A stretch of 6,847 nucleotides of DNA from the NCBI GenBank assembly GCA_002493835.1, contig DLAA01000045.1, positions 1 to 6,847 of the forward strand. Direction: 5' to 3'. The stretch is from Lachnospiraceae bacterium UBA7060. GTDB taxonomy: Bacteria; Bacillota; Clostridia; Lachnospirales; Lachnospiraceae. Of this stretch, positions 5,897 to 6,847 are shown piece by piece. A program made the position numbers and the translations under genes. Under the pieces are notes generated by a model that saw only the letters and a program-made list of their open reading frames with translations, did no database searches and was not told where the DNA came from. Each line of letters starts with the position of its first letter. The first letter of the stretch is position 1.

Positions 5897-6649
5897 TCAC
5901 TCCAATCCAAGACCGTCCAGCCATTCTTCCACCGTGCCCTGCGCACTGTCTACGCTGGAGCCCCGGACAGCAAGCCCGTCAAGGAGCGCAGCATCCGGCG
6001 CAAGGGAAGCAATGTCACCCTCACTCCTGCCCAATGCGCTGCCGCCGTGTGTACAAAATGGTATGATGGTCTTTCCCGAAAAATCATATTCCTCTAAAAA
6101 GGTAAACATTGCCTGCGGCATCGTTCCCCACCAGTTCGGGTAGCCAAGATAGATAACGTCATACTGCTCCATGTTCTCCACATGGGTGGAAAGCTCTGGA
6201 CGGGCATCGTTATCCTGCTCCTCCTTCGCAATATCCACCGTTTCGTCATAGTCATCCGGATAGGGGACAACCGTTTCCACTTTGAACAGATCCCCTCCCG
6301 TCAGCGAAGCGATCATATTGGCGATGGTTTCCGTATTTCCTGTCTTGGAAAAATAAGCAATCAGAACGCCGCCCGTTCCGGTGCTTTCTGTATCTCCCGG
6401 CGTTTGTCCGTTTTCTGCCCCATCCTGTGCCGATTGCGTGTCTGCCTCTCCGGCATCCGAGGAAGTTTCCGCCGCCATGTCCTCCTGCGTTTCCCCGTTC
6501 TCTGCAACTTCTTCTGCCCCGGCAATTTCTTGAGTAATTGCTCCTGACGTATCATCTGCCACGGTGTCACTGCCCGTATCCGTATTGCCGCAGGCTGTAA
6601 GCATCAACAGCATGGCAAACGATAAAATAATTGGTAAAATCTTTTTCAT
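5897..6649 (-). CDS. Surface-anchored flavodoxin lipoprotein
   Basis: A 250-residue exported lipoprotein with an FMN-binding flavodoxin domain. Residues 1-20 are a lipoprotein signal (MKKILPIILSFAMLLMLTAC) with lipid-carrying Cys20. Residues 21-93 are a Thr/Ser/Glu/Gly-rich disordered tether. Residues 94-250 are a flavodoxin of the Flavodoxin_4 kind: the phosphate loop YFSKTGNTE (99-107), the first isoalloxazine-side loop GYPNWWGTMP (169-178), and FCTHGGSALGRS (198-209). Flavodoxins are normally cytoplasmic one-electron carriers, so a lipid-anchored one implies electron transfer outside the membrane; the DUF4405 protein 4 nt downstream is the obvious partner. I chose ATG at 6649: AAAGGA (6659-6664) is 9 nt upstream, and the protein then opens with a standard MKK signal peptide. 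Starts at 6658 (abutting the AAAGGA) and 6688 are less likely. How FMN reaches the exterior is not shown. Confidence 0.9.
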   Translation of the reverse strand: MKKILPIILSFAMLLMLTACGNTDTGSDTVADDTSGAITQEIAGAEEVAENGETQEDMAAETSSDAGEADTQSAQDGAENGQTPGDTESTGTGGVLIAYFSKTGNTETIANMIASLTGGDLFKVETVVPYPDDYDETVDIAKEEQDNDARPELSTHVENMEQYDVIYLGYPNWWGTMPQAMFTFLEEYDFSGKTIIPFCTHGGSALGRSEGDIASLAPDAALLDGLAVRGSSVDSAQGTVEEWLDGLGLE

Positions 6650-6687
6650 TCTGCTCATTCCTTTCTTGATATTTGGGCGGATGCACA

Positions 6688-6758
6688 CGGATTTGCAAGG
6701 GAAATTTCTGCTTCGCAGCGCAAATCCGGCGCAGGAAACGCTTTAATCAGCGTTTCCT
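6688..6758. repeat. Cluster of nested inverted repeats upstream of the flavodoxin gene
   Basis: Two perfect inverted repeats lie 4 nt apart. The first pairs CGGATTTGC (6688-6696) with GCAAATCCG (6720-6728); within its loop are a small hairpin CTGC-TTC-GCAG (6708-6718) and the palindrome GAAATTTC (6701-6708). The second pairs AGGAAACGCT (6733-6742) with AGCGTTTCCT (6749-6758) around a 6-nt loop. GAAATTTCT recurs as a direct repeat at 6701-6709 and 6769-6777. The layout resembles a short interspersed palindromic (REP/MITE-like) unit; it could also be structured 5' leader RNA of the operon. No T-tract follows either stem, so it is not a typical terminator. Confidence 0.55.
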
Positions 6759-6847
6759 TAAATAATTTGAAATTTCTCCCATTTTCCGCTTCTATAACGC
6801 ATAACCACCAAAACCGCCTTGATGCCCCAGTCACAGGCCATCGCAAG
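6758..6847 (-). CDS. Possible C-terminal end of an unidentified ORF (partial)
   Basis: The minus strand from the window edge reads 29 codons in frame (LAMACDWGIKAVLVVMRYRS...) to a TAA at 6758-6760, which overlaps the outer base of the AGGAAACGCT hairpin. The 5' end is outside the window. I do not recognise the peptide. It may be the tail of the gene preceding the flavodoxin operon, or non-coding sequence of the adjoining repeat unit that happens to be open; 29 codons is too short to decide. Confidence 0.3.
   Translation of the reverse strand, partial: LAMACDWGIKAVLVVMRYRSGKWEKFQII

Noticed and set aside
5893..5946. Upstream start for the DUF4405 gene (ATG at 5946)
   Set aside because: It would overlap the flavodoxin coding sequence by 50 nt; the 5892 start has a well-placed GGAG and gives the normal short N-terminus.
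5503..6066. 187-codon open frame on the + strand
   Set aside because: Antisense to both the DUF4405 and flavodoxin genes; the peptide is low-complexity and basic, typical of a shadow frame.
6650..6688. Upstream start for the flavodoxin (ATG at 6688)
   Set aside because: It would put 13 polar residues before the MKK signal peptide and start inside the inverted repeat; AAAGGA at 6659-6664 fits the 6649 start.
6659..6710. Sigma-70 type promoter for the operon (TTGCAA with an AT-rich -10)
   Set aside because: The best -10 candidates (CAAATA, AATATC) match TATAAT poorly at acceptable spacing; not strong enough to annotate.
6733..6758. AGGAAACGCT hairpin as an intrinsic terminator
   Set aside because: On the minus strand the stem is followed by GCGCCGG, with no T-tract; it fits a repeat or leader structure better.
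6655..6846. 63-codon minus-strand frame across the palindromic region
   Set aside because: It runs through the inverted repeats and over the flavodoxin ribosome-binding site and start, and has no domain; likely chance coding over a repeat.

Overview
The window looks like a Gram-positive gut anaerobe, most likely a Lachnospiraceae/Clostridia member. The basis is strong AGGAGG/AAAGGAG ribosome-binding sites, two lipoproteins with Firmicutes-type signal peptides and lipoboxes, an ECF transporter S component, and a DUF4405/DUF362/flavodoxin gene set. No 16S or other marker gene is present, so the taxon is inferred from style and gene content only.

Layout. One gene is on the + strand: a small XRE-type helix-turn-helix regulator (17-364), followed by a 13-bp hairpin (421-460) that separates it from everything else. 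The other genes are all on the minus strand and read from right to left. At the right edge there is a possible C-terminal end of an unidentified ORF (6758-6847) and a 70-bp cluster of nested inverted repeats (6688-6758). Next come a flavodoxin lipoprotein (5897-6649), a DUF4405 polytopic membrane protein with heme-type histidines (5197-5892), a DUF362 lipoprotein (3944-5122), a two-domain protein with a uridine-kinase-like P-loop domain (2870-3925), an ECF S component (2246-2833), an ArsP/DUF318-type permease (1313-2215), a winged-helix DNA-binding protein without a receiver domain (868-1281 or slightly longer), and a small hypothetical protein (460-795).

How the genes may work together. The gaps between the first six minus-strand genes are 4, 74, 18, 36 and 30 nt, which fits one long operon. 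The three promoter-proximal genes form a plausible membrane or cell-surface redox module: an anchored FMN protein, a b-cytochrome-like membrane protein, and a DUF362 protein carrying a Cys-Asp-Cys motif. The next pair, S component plus kinase, looks like uptake of a small molecule followed by its phosphorylation. The permease may export a metal, metalloid or similar small substrate. The last two genes are distinctly AT-rich compared with the operon and may be a later addition. The winged-helix gene has an apparently damaged start: an ideal ribosome-binding site faces ATA where ATG is expected. I found no CRISPR array, tRNA, rRNA, transposase, integrase or recognisable riboswitch.
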